DNA from: Dyella flagellata
GTDB taxonomy: Bacteria; Pseudomonadota; Gammaproteobacteria; Xanthomonadales; Rhodanobacteraceae
NCBI RefSeq assembly: GCF_030160275.1
Contig: NZ_BSOA01000006.1
Coordinates: 62,001 to 126,000 of the forward strand
DNA length: 64,000 nucleotides
Direction of reading: 5' to 3'
Shown here in pieces: positions 35,264 to 44,734 of the stretch (position 1 is its first letter; the number at the start of each line of letters is the position of its first letter). The position numbers and the translations under genes were made by a program. The notes under the pieces are model-generated. The model had not been told where the DNA came from, searched no databases, and worked only from the letters and a program-made list of their open reading frames with translations.

Positions 35264-38200
35264 TTCAGTTCTCTCAACACGCGGAATCCCACGTCTTTTT
35301 GCGCAGCGCCGGTATCGTCGCGGCGAGCGTTCACCGTGCAGTCGGACCAGTAACTGTTATAGCTGCCGCCGCGCACACTCACGCCGCCGCCATTGGTGAC
35401 CCATTCCCACACGTTGCCGGTCATGTTCACCAGGCCCCAGGGATTGGCTTCGCGCCCGCGCGAGGAAATGGGCGCGCCGGTGTTGTCATCACCATTGCCT
35501 GCGGTGGGCGGAATGCAGTTGCTGTCGGAGGCTTGTGACCAACTGCCGCCGCCTTTCGCCGCGTGGGTCCACTCGGCATCCGTCGGCAGCCGGTAGACAT
35601 AGCCGCCGCTGGCGGAAGACAACCACGCCACATAGGCCTTGGCTTGGGCCAGGCTGATGTTGGCGATCGGCAGGCCGCCGGAATCGGGATCGTCGCCCGT
35701 CTTGGCCGAGCACTGCCCGGTAGTGGTGCAGTAGCGGTTGAATTCCGCCACGGTGATTTCCGCTCGTGACAAAGCGTAGGGCTTGCCTCCGGAAATACCC
35801 GGTATGACTACCAGCGAAGGGCCGCGGCGCTGACCTAGCGTGTCATAGCAAACCTTGCCCTTGCCGATCAGGTCGGCCTGGTTGCAGGGGTCGCTGCTGG
35901 GGGCGGCGGGAGTCGTCGTTGTCGCGACATTTGCCGATGCGGACGCGCTATTGCCGGCCGTCGCGGTTTTGCCGTTGGCCCCAGCTTTTACCGCAGGCGT
36001 GCCCGGAGTCGCAGTGGATGGGTTACTGGCACCGGGCTGGGTGGCAATATTTGGCGCAGGCGTGGCTGGAAGTGTCGTTGCGGCGGCTTCGCTTGGCTTC
36101 ATGCTGTCGAGCAGATCAGACAGCGTCGCTTGCAGTTGGCCGCGTTGCTTCAGGTCCGACTCCAGTTGCTTCAAGCCATCCGGATCGGTCTTGCGAGCGT
36201 CGGCAAGCTGTTTTTGCATGCGGTCGAAGTCGGCAGCGCTTACCGGCTTGCCGCGTGCGTTCATCACGGCGGCGAGCAAGTCATAGCGCGCCTTCGCCTT
36301 GCGCAATTCAGGACGATTGCCAAGCGACTTCAGGCCCCTGGCCAGCAACTCGGATGCGCTCTGGTAACGCCCGCGTTGCACAGCGGTATCCGCTTGGGCG
36401 AGATAGGCGGCTGCCAGCAATTGCGGCCCATCCTGGGCCAGGAACGGATTGTCCGGTTGCAAGGCGCGAATGCGCGCCAGCGATTCTTCCGCCTTGCCGA
36501 TGTCGTTGGCGGCGGCGGCGCGCTTGACCGACTCGATGCGCGAGGTGACTTCGGCTGCGATACTTTCCTGATTGAGCTGCGCCTCCTGCTGTTGCAACAG
36601 GGTGTCGAGGCGTGTGCGCTGCGCGCGCAGTGCGCTGGACTGTGGCTCGTATTGCAGGCCGAGATTGACCAGGTTGCTCGCCTGTTGCAGCTGCAGCGGG
36701 TCGGTCTGCGTTGCCGCCTGCGTGGCAATAACCGTGGCCAGATCGTTCACCAATTTGCGCGTGTCGGGCGAACTGTCGTTGTGCAGCGTGCTCATCGCGC
36801 TGGCAACTTCCTGCTGCCATTCCGAACTCATCGCCGGCTGAGCGATCAGTGCAGCCAGCGTCTTGCGTGCTTGCGGCAAATTCGCCGGTGGCGCGGCCTG
36901 TCCAGGCGCTGTCGCGGCAAGCGTCCCGTTGAGTGCCGCAAGCTGCGTTTCACGCTGTTTCAAGCGAGCCGAATCGGGAAACAGGCGCGTCGCCAACGCA
37001 AGATCGGACTTCGCTTCGTCCACACGGTTGGCGCTCAGGGCATGACCGATGGCAATGTCATATTTCAGCTCCAGCTCCGCATTCTTCAGCAAGGCGCTGC
37101 GTGGATCGATGGCGCGGATCTGCGCCAGGGTTTCCACCGCATTGTTGGGCTGGTTCTCGAATATCGCACCTGCGTCGATGCGCTGGGTGAGCTGGGTATC
37201 GAGCGAGTTAAGCAGGTCATTCTTTTGCTGTTCGATTGCGCTGCGCTTCGCGTCCAGGTTCGGCGAATACAGTTTCAGCTGGTCGCGCAATTGGAAAACA
37301 TGCTGCGTGGCGGCGTAGTCGTAGTGGTTCTGCGCCGGATCCCAGTAAGTAACGATGCGGCTGAGTAGGTAGTTCTGGATTGTGTCGCCCTGGTCGAGCA
37401 CGATGCGCTTGCGCTCGTCGTCGCCCAAGGTGTTCAAGGCCTGCGCGGCCTGGTCTTCATTGGCGTAGCGGTCGGGCGCCGTAGGCGCGAAGCGCGCGAC
37501 GATCTGATCGACCTGGCGGGCGTGCAAGTAATGATTCAGGCCCCAACCCGCGCCAACCAATAGCACCAGCGCGCCGCCGCCATAGGCAAGCTGCGGGCCG
37601 ATACGTTCGCGCAGGCTGATTTCGCGCAGGCCTTCGACCAGCTCGGCGGCAGTTTTCAGGCGCCGCTCGCCGTGGAACGCCACCGCATCGCACAGCGCCT
37701 TGTATTGCCGCTTGGTCAAGCCCGATACCGGCGGCGGCTTGCGGCCTTCGCGCTCCGCCACCTCCGCACTGTCCTTGTCGAACGGGTGCTTGCCCGTCAG
37801 CAGTTCGAAGGCGACGCAACCCAGCGCGTAGATGTCGTCGCTGGGGGTCGGTTCCTTGCCCTGGATCATTTCCAGGCTGGCATAGGCAGGCGTGAGCGCG
37901 CCAAGCGTACCGGCGTCGAATACGGTTTGTTCGCCCGACGCATCGCTTGCATGCTTACCTGCGCGCGCGATACCGAAATCGAACACCTTCGGCACGCCAT
38001 CGCGCGTGACCATCACGTTGCCGGGTTTGAAATCCGAGTGCACCACGCCGGCGCTATGCGCACGCTTCAGCGCCCAGGCCATGCCTTCGATCAGCGTGCG
38101 CGCTTCCGATAGCGGCATGCCGTTGAAGCGTTCGCGGATCAGGGCCTTGAGGTCCTGGCCGTCGACGTACTCCATCGTCATGAAGACGATGGTGCCGTCC

Positions 38201-38898
38201 TTGTCGAAATCGAACACGCGCACGATGTTGTCGTGCGCCAGCAATTGCGAGCGACGCGCTTCGCGCTGCAGTGCGATCAGCGAGTCGGGGTGGCGGCGGA
38301 ATTCGTCATTCAACACCTTCACGGCGACGTAGGGGTCGCGATCACGTGCTTCCACCTTGCGCTCGTCACGCGCCAGATAGACCACGCCCATGCCGCCGCG
38401 GCCGATTTCGCGCTCAAGCAGGAAGCGGCCCTTCAGCAGCATGCCAACGGTGGCGTATTCGCCAACCTCCGCTTGCGCGACGCGTGCCCAGGTGTCGCGG
38501 TTGGAACTGGAATTGCCGGTGTTATGGCCGGTGTTCTGGGTGATGACCGAAGGTCCCGAAGCCGGCTTCACCAGCGTGGCCTCGGCATCGCCCGACGCGG
38601 TGGCCAGGGCGGGCTTGACCTGCGTAACATCCGCTTCCATCGCCGCCGGAGGCTTGACCAGGGTGGCGTCGTTCGCACTTACGCCAAGCGGCTGCTGCAC
38701 TGCGTGCAGCTTGGCGATCAGGGCGCGGGCGATGTCCGGCGCCAGCGTGCCCTCTTCGAGCATGCGCGTGAGCAGCGCAAGATCGTCACGATAGATTTCT
38801 TCGGGTTGCGGCCCGCGTTCGCCCAGCGCCTGGAACAATTCCGGCAATTTGCGCTGGCGCGCGTTGAAGTCGTCGATCAGTTCGGCTAGGAACGTCAT
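35260..38898 (-). CDS. ppkA: T6SS Ser/Thr kinase PpkA with C-terminal formylglycine-generating-enzyme-like domain
   Basis: Protein of 1,212 aa. The N-terminus (to about 145) contains three T-x-V-K-P motifs at Thr79, Thr92 and Thr108. The Hanks-type kinase domain (about 155-420) has GRGGMGVVYL, the VAVKVL lysine, catalytic loop HSDFKPGN near 289 and DFG. The usual Arg of HRD is Ser here, so this is a non-RD kinase. One transmembrane helix lies at about 433-455. A long helical, TPR-like periplasmic part (about 460-960) is followed by an FGE/sulfatase-modifying-factor-like domain (about 1020-1212) with YRLPTDAEWTHAAKGG, NVWEWV and RGGSY. The FGE active-site cysteines are not clearly conserved, so it is probably a binding or sensing module. 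It starts one base after the phosphatase stop. Confidence 0.88.
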   Translation of the reverse strand: MTFLAELIDDFNARQRKLPELFQALGERGPQPEEIYRDDLALLTRMLEEGTLAPDIARALIAKLHAVQQPLGVSANDATLVKPPAAMEADVTQVKPALATASGDAEATLVKPASGPSVITQNTGHNTGNSSSNRDTWARVAQAEVGEYATVGMLLKGRFLLEREIGRGGMGVVYLARDERKVEARDRDPYVAVKVLNDEFRRHPDSLIALQREARRSQLLAHDNIVRVFDFDKDGTIVFMTMEYVDGQDLKALIRERFNGMPLSEARTLIEGMAWALKRAHSAGVVHSDFKPGNVMVTRDGVPKVFDFGIARAGKHASDASGEQTVFDAGTLGALTPAYASLEMIQGKEPTPSDDIYALGCVAFELLTGKHPFDKDSAEVAEREGRKPPPVSGLTKRQYKALCDAVAFHGERRLKTAAELVEGLREISLRERIGPQLAYGGGALVLLVGAGWGLNHYLHARQVDQIVARFAPTAPDRYANEDQAAQALNTLGDDERKRIVLDQGDTIQNYLLSRIVTYWDPAQNHYDYAATQHVFQLRDQLKLYSPNLDAKRSAIEQQKNDLLNSLDTQLTQRIDAGAIFENQPNNAVETLAQIRAIDPRSALLKNAELELKYDIAIGHALSANRVDEAKSDLALATRLFPDSARLKQRETQLAALNGTLAATAPGQAAPPANLPQARKTLAALIAQPAMSSEWQQEVASAMSTLHNDSSPDTRKLVNDLATVIATQAATQTDPLQLQQASNLVNLGLQYEPQSSALRAQRTRLDTLLQQQEAQLNQESIAAEVTSRIESVKRAAAANDIGKAEESLARIRALQPDNPFLAQDGPQLLAAAYLAQADTAVQRGRYQSASELLARGLKSLGNRPELRKAKARYDLLAAVMNARGKPVSAADFDRMQKQLADARKTDPDGLKQLESDLKQRGQLQATLSDLLDSMKPSEAAATTLPATPAPNIATQPGASNPSTATPGTPAVKAGANGKTATAGNSASASANVATTTTPAAPSSDPCNQADLIGKGKVCYDTLGQRRGPSLVVIPGISGGKPYALSRAEITVAEFNRYCTTTGQCSAKTGDDPDSGGLPIANISLAQAKAYVAWLSSASGGYVYRLPTDAEWTHAAKGGGSWSQASDSNCIPPTAGNGDDNTGAPISSRGREANPWGLVNMTGNVWEWVTNGGGVSVRGGSYNSYWSDCTVNARRDDTGAAQKDVGFRVLRELK

Positions 38899-38899
38899 A

Positions 38900-39610
38900 T
38901 CAATCCTGCAGCCGCACGACCACGGCGGAAATGTTGTCGCGTCCGGCGCGGTTCAAGGACAGCTCGAACAGCCTGGCCAGCAATATCTGCGGATCGGCGT
39001 TGCTGCGGTATTCCTCGTCCAGTTCGTGGTCGGACAATTCCTTGTTGACGCCGTCGCTGCACAGCAGGAAGGACATGCCGGGACGGCTGCCGGTCACCAC
39101 CCAATCCACGAACAGCTGTTCCTCCGCGCCAATGGCGCGCGTGAGCACGCCGGCACCGGCCGGCTGCGACTGGCCCAGTTGCGTGGCGTCGTTTTTTTCG
39201 CCGTGCACGTGATCGCGCGTGATCTGCCGCAGATGCCCATCCTCGAAACAGTAGCCGCGGCTGTCGCCCACCCAGCCGCACAACATGAAATCCTTGTCGT
39301 GCACCAGCACCACGACGGTGGAACCGATCACGTCGACATTGCGTTCGCGCGCCACGTTACGCAGGTCGGCATTCACTTGCGCCAGGCTATCCTCGATCGC
39401 TTCCACGAAATCGAATACGTCGCCCGGCCGCGGCAGCGCACGCAGGCGCTCGACGATCATGCCGCTGGCGTAATCGCCGGCGCTGTGCCCCCCCAGTCCA
39501 TCAGCCACCACCCACATGCCAACGTCCTCGCGCACCAGGATCGCATCCTCGTTGTGCGCACGGACCTTGCCGGTGTCGGTATGGCCGACGGATTCGTAGC
39601 GTAGCGTCAT
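38900..39610 (-). CDS. pppA: PP2C-type protein phosphatase PppA
   Basis: Cytoplasmic Mn/Mg-dependent phosphatase of 236 aa that reverses PpkA phosphorylation and switches the T6SS off. All PP2C motifs with metal-binding aspartates are present: VRAHNEDAIL, VVADGLGGHSAGD, GSTVVVLV, GWVGDSRGY, LLCSDGVNKEL and RAGRDNISAVVV. The start at 39610 overlaps the tagF stop (ATGA), which fixes it; a longer upstream frame lies inside tagF. Gene order tagF-pppA-ppkA keeps the antagonistic regulators together. Confidence 0.92.
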   Translation of the reverse strand: MTLRYESVGHTDTGKVRAHNEDAILVREDVGMWVVADGLGGHSAGDYASGMIVERLRALPRPGDVFDFVEAIEDSLAQVNADLRNVARERNVDVIGSTVVVLVHDKDFMLCGWVGDSRGYCFEDGHLRQITRDHVHGEKNDATQLGQSQPAGAGVLTRAIGAEEQLFVDWVVTGSRPGMSFLLCSDGVNKELSDHELDEEYRSNADPQILLARLFELSLNRAGRDNISAVVVRLQD

Positions 39611-41175
39611 GAAGTCACCTCGATCACGGCCAACGGCCAGCGGGCAGGCTCGCCTGCGAACCCGGCGGCGGCGGCGATGCGCGCACGCGCTTCGTCGCAG
39701 GAAGGCATGGCCAGCGCGCGCGCATAGACATCCGGGGCAAACTGCACCAGGCCCTGCGTCACCACGAGCAGCAGGCGATCGCCTTCTTCCACCGCGCACA
39801 CCACCTCATCGCATAGCGGTTCGGTGGAGCCACCCAAACCGGACGCCACCGGTGCGGCGCGCGTGAACAGGAGATCGTCGAAATCTCCGCCGAGCGCATT
39901 GTCCTCTCCCGCTTCCGCGGCAGTGGCGAACAACGATTGCAGCGTACCCTTGCGCCAATGCCAGGCCGCGGCGGTACCGATGCGCAGTAGATTGGCCCAG
40001 CGCTGGGTGATGTGCACGGCGATCACCGAGCCATCTTCCGGTACCGGATTGATCAAGTCTTCACTGCGTTCGCGCAAGCGCGGATGCAGGGCCAGCAGGC
40101 GCTGGCTCAATACCTTCAGATCGCCGGCGAGGTCGTCCGCTCGCAGTTCGTTCGCGACCTGGTTAGCCGTAGCGGCGGCCTGCCGGCGGGCATCGGGCTC
40201 GCCTTCGTCGGCGGCAACCAGCGCCAACGCGATATCGCTACGATAAGTGGTGGTGGCGCCTTGGCTTGCCGAAGCTTGAGCGCCTTCTTCAGCGATTCCG
40301 GCAGCAACCGCCATCGACACCGAAGGCACCAGGTCGGCAAACAGTTCGCTCAAGTCATCCGGCAGCAGCTGGCGTGAGGGTGGCGATACGACCGACGCCG
40401 AGACAGAAACGTGTGGCGCATGCTGATGGCGGTGCGGCGCTTCGTCGAAAGTCCCTAGCGTCTGCCAACCCTCGCTGGCGTGCTGAGCATCGAGAAACCC
40501 CACATAACTGGAAGGCTCCGGCAAGCCGCGCGTAACCAAGGCGCAGGCGGGCACATGACCACCGCCCTGCGTCCACCACAGGCACCAGCCATCGCCGCTT
40601 TGATGGATGCGCGCCCACAATTTCTGGAGAAAATCGCCATCGGCATGCGTAGGCGGCAACGGCATGCGCCATTGCGCGGCATTCTGCCAGGCAACGTTTT
40701 CCACCCCATTGGCTACCGTTGGCGCGGGAGCCACGAGAGGCGTGTCGGCGAGTGCAAGCAGTTGCGAGTCGAACGCCTCCACACTGGTGGAAGGATCGGC
40801 CTGCGCGGCAACCTGTACCCGCTCGATGGCGGCGAACCACCTATCGCCATCGCGCAACACTTGGCCCGCTGTCGCCTGGTCATCCAGCGGCAGCGCGATA
40901 ACCATGGGAAAACTGCGCCCCACACGGTCGCCGGCCGGCCCCATCACGCCGGCCCAGGCCGATGCCGTGCATACGCCTGGCGACAACAAAAAGCGCCATA
41001 CCGGGCTGCTGCGATACGCATGCTGCCAGGCATGCCCCAAGGCCTGACGGCTGGCATCCACCGCGCGCTCGAAATGCTGGTCCCAGGTTTCCACGAAGGA
41101 TGATGGCAGCCGCCGCTGCACAAAATCGCCCGCACTGGGAAGTTTGCCGAAAAATCCTGCCCCTGTCGGATTCAT
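39607..41175 (-). CDS. tagF: TagF with an extra C-terminal PP2C-like domain
   Basis: Cytoplasmic T6SS repressor of 522 aa. The N-terminal TagF (DUF2094) domain is plain: GFFGKLPSAGDFVQRRLPSSFVE at the start, SPGVCTASAW, GRSFPMVIALPL and WWTQGG. TagF proteins of this kind are normally about 200-250 aa. The additional ~250 residues contain SVIAVHITQRWANLLRIGTA, HWRKGTLQSLF and VEEGDRLLLVVTQGL, which follow the strand order of a PP2C phosphatase but lack the DG and SDG metal ligands, so the domain is probably inactive. The start at 41175 follows the tssM stop by 7 bases. It resembles TagF-PppA fusions in which the phosphatase part has decayed, while a working pppA is retained next door. Confidence 0.85.
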   Translation of the reverse strand: MNPTGAGFFGKLPSAGDFVQRRLPSSFVETWDQHFERAVDASRQALGHAWQHAYRSSPVWRFLLSPGVCTASAWAGVMGPAGDRVGRSFPMVIALPLDDQATAGQVLRDGDRWFAAIERVQVAAQADPSTSVEAFDSQLLALADTPLVAPAPTVANGVENVAWQNAAQWRMPLPPTHADGDFLQKLWARIHQSGDGWCLWWTQGGGHVPACALVTRGLPEPSSYVGFLDAQHASEGWQTLGTFDEAPHRHQHAPHVSVSASVVSPPSRQLLPDDLSELFADLVPSVSMAVAAGIAEEGAQASASQGATTTYRSDIALALVAADEGEPDARRQAAATANQVANELRADDLAGDLKVLSQRLLALHPRLRERSEDLINPVPEDGSVIAVHITQRWANLLRIGTAAAWHWRKGTLQSLFATAAEAGEDNALGGDFDDLLFTRAAPVASGLGGSTEPLCDEVVCAVEEGDRLLLVVTQGLVQFAPDVYARALAMPSCDEARARIAAAAGFAGEPARWPLAVIEVTS

Positions 41176-41182
41176 AACCCGC

Positions 41183-44100
41183 CTAGCCTCCACACCTGAA
41201 ACGCTGCACGGCGGTATTGAGGAAGGGGTTTTTAAGATTGTCCGCCTGCACGATGAGCTTGGCGACGTGGCCGCCGAAATTGAAGCTGGCCTGATAGCGC
41301 AAGTCCGACTGCCGCTGCAGATTGGCGGCCTGCATAGCATGGAAGAACGCCCAATCGCCCTGGTAATCGAAGGTGCTGAGCAGATTGCCGCTGCTGTCCC
41401 AGGCGGAAATCGTGACGTGACCGGGCTGCGGACCGGGCCACTTCATGCCCATGCTGCTGGCGTTGCCGGGTTGGTATTCGAACTTCTGGCCGTCGATGGT
41501 CACGGCCAGCTTGCCGATGCCCGGGTCGAGCGACGGCGCCGCCAGTGTGAAGTCCACTTCGGGGATGCTGCCGTTGTTGCGGAAATACATCTGCTTGATG
41601 GTATCGGCCAGCTGCATCTGCGCGAGCATGCCGGGCGAGCCGCTGATGGCTCCGGGGCCGGTTTTCCATTTCCAGATGGCGCCGCTGGCGTCGACCAGCT
41701 TGTCCAGCGTCTGCTTGTAGAAACTGTCGAAGCGCCCGCCGTAACCGAACAGCTCGCCGAAATTCTGCAGCGGAATATCCTGGGCGCTGTTGGGCGAGAA
41801 CGGATAGCGGCCGCGGGTGAAGTCCGCACAATCTTTGCCGGCCGTCTGCTGGAATGCGTCGCCCAGTGCACCGCTGGTGCCGGTGGCGACCAGCGCCTGA
41901 CTCTTGCCGGTCAAGGCGGCCACCCAGCCGGACACCGGTGGCGGCAGTTGCGAAGCTTCCTGCTGCGCCATCAGCAATTGCGGATTGGGCTGGCCGGCGG
42001 CGCTGCTGAAGTCGGTCATGGTCAGCAAGGTCTTGCTGAGCTGGTCGAGCACGCTCAGGGTGTGATCGATCGGCGCACTGCCCGGGGCTCCTTCGGTGAG
42101 CTTGTCGAGCGTGTCGAAGTGAGCGCTGATCTCATCACCAGGCTTGGCGGCGGCGCCCTGTCCTTCCCCACTGCCAGGCTTGATACCGGCATTGGCAAGC
42201 GCACGCATCACCGTGGTTTGCTCGGCACGTTGCTCGGCACGCTTTTCTGCGGCTTTCTTCAACGCAGCTTCCGCCTTGTCGGCGTCGCTGGCCGGTGGCA
42301 CGCGCAGCAAGTCATTGGTGTTGTTGCGCACCAGTGCGAGCAGCGATTTCAGCGGTGAGCTGGGGCCGGACAGTTTCGCGGCAGTGGCGCTGGCATCCTG
42401 GATATTGGTGATGGGCTGTAACTGCAAGTCGTTGAGCAGTTCGTCCCAGGCCTTGATGTAGTCCTGCTGGTACAGCGCCAACACTTGCTGCGCCAGCTTG
42501 GCCTGCTGGATGGCGTCGATTTTGCCGGTGCCGAAGACCCAATCGTCCTGTGTGAATTGCTTCACCGCCTCCTCGATACCTTTGTTCACTTCCATCGCGA
42601 ACACTGGTTGCGTGTACAGCGCGGGAATCGGCTCGGACAAGGCGGCACCGCTGCGGCGGTGGAACACGTTGCCGAGCAGGCCCAGCTCCTTGTCCAATTG
42701 CAGCGGCGCGTGGTCGGAGCTGTCCATGCTCAGCTTGAGGCTGCCGTAGATCAGCGTGGAAAGATCGGCCGTGCGCAACGTGCTGCGCGCCTGCTCCACC
42801 AGTTGGTCGTCCAGATGCAGGGCGCGCAACTGTCCAGGTTCGGCCACCAGTGCTTCGAAATGCTTGGACAGCGCCTTCTGCAGCACGGCATCGTCGGGGA
42901 AAACCTTGCGCCATTCGATATTGGTAAGCGCGACCAGTTCATCCGCGTTCTGATGCTTGGGCTCGCCCAGCATCAAATAGCCCTTCAGGTAATAATACAG
43001 CGCCTGTGGATCGCTCGCGCTGCTGGTCAGGCCGCTACGGAATTGCGAGGCCACGCCGGGCAGCAGCAGGCCATTCAGTTCGCGCACGTAAGCATCGTGC
43101 ACTTCGCCGCCCACAGCATGCCCTTGAAAGAGACCCAAGCGCATCGACAGCGGCACGTCGTCCTTGTATTGCTGCGCGACATCCTGCACGCCGGCCATGC
43201 CTTCCAGACGCGCCAGTACACGCGCGAAATACTCTTTCTGCGTGGTGGCGCCCGAAACGTCGCTGCTGGCGGGATAGTTCTTCAACCCATCCTCGACCTG
43301 CGACAGATAGGCGCGATTGCGCCCGTAGCTCTCGGCAAAGCCGGCTAGCAACAGCACGCTGACCACCAGCACGCCCAGATACGCGGCAGCCTGCAGCATG
43401 ATCTTCTGCCGCTCCAGCTTTGGATTGGTGCCGGCGAAACCGGATTCGCGGAACAGCACCTCCTTCAGCAGGCGCTCGACGAAGAAAGTGCGCTGCTGCG
43501 CACCGGGAGCGTGCACCTGTGCCGCATCAAGACCGAAGGTGCGCGCCACCGCCACCATCATGCGGTCGATCGGCGTACCTTCCTGGGTACCTGATGTGAG
43601 ATACACGCCACGCAACAGCGGTGGCGTGCCATAGGCATAGCCAGTGAACACGCCTTCGACGAACTGGCGCAGGGTTTCGCGCAAGGCGCCCAGTTGCTGC
43701 GGAAACGACAGGATGGCCGAGCGGCGGTTGGCATCGCGCTCCGCATGCAGGCGGCTCAGGATGCGCGTATGCAGCCGATTCAACAACAATTCGAATTCGC
43801 CGCCGAATTGCTTGGCCGCCGCGCCGTTCATGGTCTGCTCGACCGGGAACGACATGCCCCAGACCTGGCTGCGCAGTTCCGGGTTGAGATCGTCGAAAAA
43901 TTCACTGAAGCCGGCGATCAGGTCGCACTTGGTCAGCACCAGGTACACTGGCACGCCGATGCGCAGCTGGCTGGCCAGCTCATCCAGGCGGCGGCGAATT
44001 GCCTCAACGTGCTCCTGCATGCCGTTCTGATCCAACGTGAGCAGGTCGGACATGCTCATCGCAATCAGCACGCCGTTGATCGGCCGGCGCTTGCGGTATT

Positions 44101-44734
44101 TGCGCAACAGCTTCAGGAACTCGCCCCAGGCCGAGGCATCCGCAGCCTGGTCGGACTGCTGCATGGTGTAACGGCCGGCAGTGTCGAGGAACACCGCTTC
44201 ATCCGTAAACCACCAGTCGCAATTGCGGGTGCCGCCGACGCCGCGCAAGGCCTGCTTGCCGAAGCGATCGGACAGCGGGAAATTCAGGCCGGAATTCTGC
44301 AGCAGCGTGCTCTTGCCCGAGCCCGGCGGGCCGATCACCACGTACCACGGCAAGGTGTAGAGATTGCTGCCGCGCTTGCTCTTGCGCAGAGTATCGACCG
44401 CTTCCTGGAAGCGTCCTTGCAATTGCGTGCGTTCGGCCGCACTGCGTTGGTCCTGATCGTTGCCGGCTGGCCCGCTCTCTTGCGAGACCATGTCGCCGGA
44501 CATCTGCTTGGCCTTGTTGCGTGCACGCAGCTGCAGCACCTGCAACCAGATCGCCCACACCGCGAGGATCAGAATGATCAGCACCAGGCGCGACACCGGG
44601 CTGGCCAGCGGTTGCGTATCGCCTATGCCCAGATACGGGCCGCCCAGCCAGATCAGGATCGACAGCAGGATGACGCCGACCAGCGCCATGAACCAACCGG
44701 ATTTGAACAGCGCAAAAATCTTCACAGGGTTCAA
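41183..44734 (-). CDS. tssM: T6SS membrane-complex protein TssM (IcmF)
   Basis: Inner-membrane protein of 1,183 aa. Two N-terminal transmembrane helices (about 13-30 and 48-67), a cytoplasmic NTPase-like domain with an intact Walker A (GPPGSGKST, 135-143), a third helix around 430-450 (LGVLVVSVLLLAGFAESYG), and a large periplasmic part ending in the beta-sandwich that contacts TssJ in systems that have one. An intact P-loop means ATP/GTP use is possible. The start overlaps the tssL stop by 4 bases, and tagF follows almost immediately. Confidence 0.95.
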   Translation of the reverse strand: MNPVKIFALFKSGWFMALVGVILLSILIWLGGPYLGIGDTQPLASPVSRLVLIILILAVWAIWLQVLQLRARNKAKQMSGDMVSQESGPAGNDQDQRSAAERTQLQGRFQEAVDTLRKSKRGSNLYTLPWYVVIGPPGSGKSTLLQNSGLNFPLSDRFGKQALRGVGGTRNCDWWFTDEAVFLDTAGRYTMQQSDQAADASAWGEFLKLLRKYRKRRPINGVLIAMSMSDLLTLDQNGMQEHVEAIRRRLDELASQLRIGVPVYLVLTKCDLIAGFSEFFDDLNPELRSQVWGMSFPVEQTMNGAAAKQFGGEFELLLNRLHTRILSRLHAERDANRRSAILSFPQQLGALRETLRQFVEGVFTGYAYGTPPLLRGVYLTSGTQEGTPIDRMMVAVARTFGLDAAQVHAPGAQQRTFFVERLLKEVLFRESGFAGTNPKLERQKIMLQAAAYLGVLVVSVLLLAGFAESYGRNRAYLSQVEDGLKNYPASSDVSGATTQKEYFARVLARLEGMAGVQDVAQQYKDDVPLSMRLGLFQGHAVGGEVHDAYVRELNGLLLPGVASQFRSGLTSSASDPQALYYYLKGYLMLGEPKHQNADELVALTNIEWRKVFPDDAVLQKALSKHFEALVAEPGQLRALHLDDQLVEQARSTLRTADLSTLIYGSLKLSMDSSDHAPLQLDKELGLLGNVFHRRSGAALSEPIPALYTQPVFAMEVNKGIEEAVKQFTQDDWVFGTGKIDAIQQAKLAQQVLALYQQDYIKAWDELLNDLQLQPITNIQDASATAAKLSGPSSPLKSLLALVRNNTNDLLRVPPASDADKAEAALKKAAEKRAEQRAEQTTVMRALANAGIKPGSGEGQGAAAKPGDEISAHFDTLDKLTEGAPGSAPIDHTLSVLDQLSKTLLTMTDFSSAAGQPNPQLLMAQQEASQLPPPVSGWVAALTGKSQALVATGTSGALGDAFQQTAGKDCADFTRGRYPFSPNSAQDIPLQNFGELFGYGGRFDSFYKQTLDKLVDASGAIWKWKTGPGAISGSPGMLAQMQLADTIKQMYFRNNGSIPEVDFTLAAPSLDPGIGKLAVTIDGQKFEYQPGNASSMGMKWPGPQPGHVTISAWDSSGNLLSTFDYQGDWAFFHAMQAANLQRQSDLRYQASFNFGGHVAKLIVQADNLKNPFLNTAVQRFRCGG

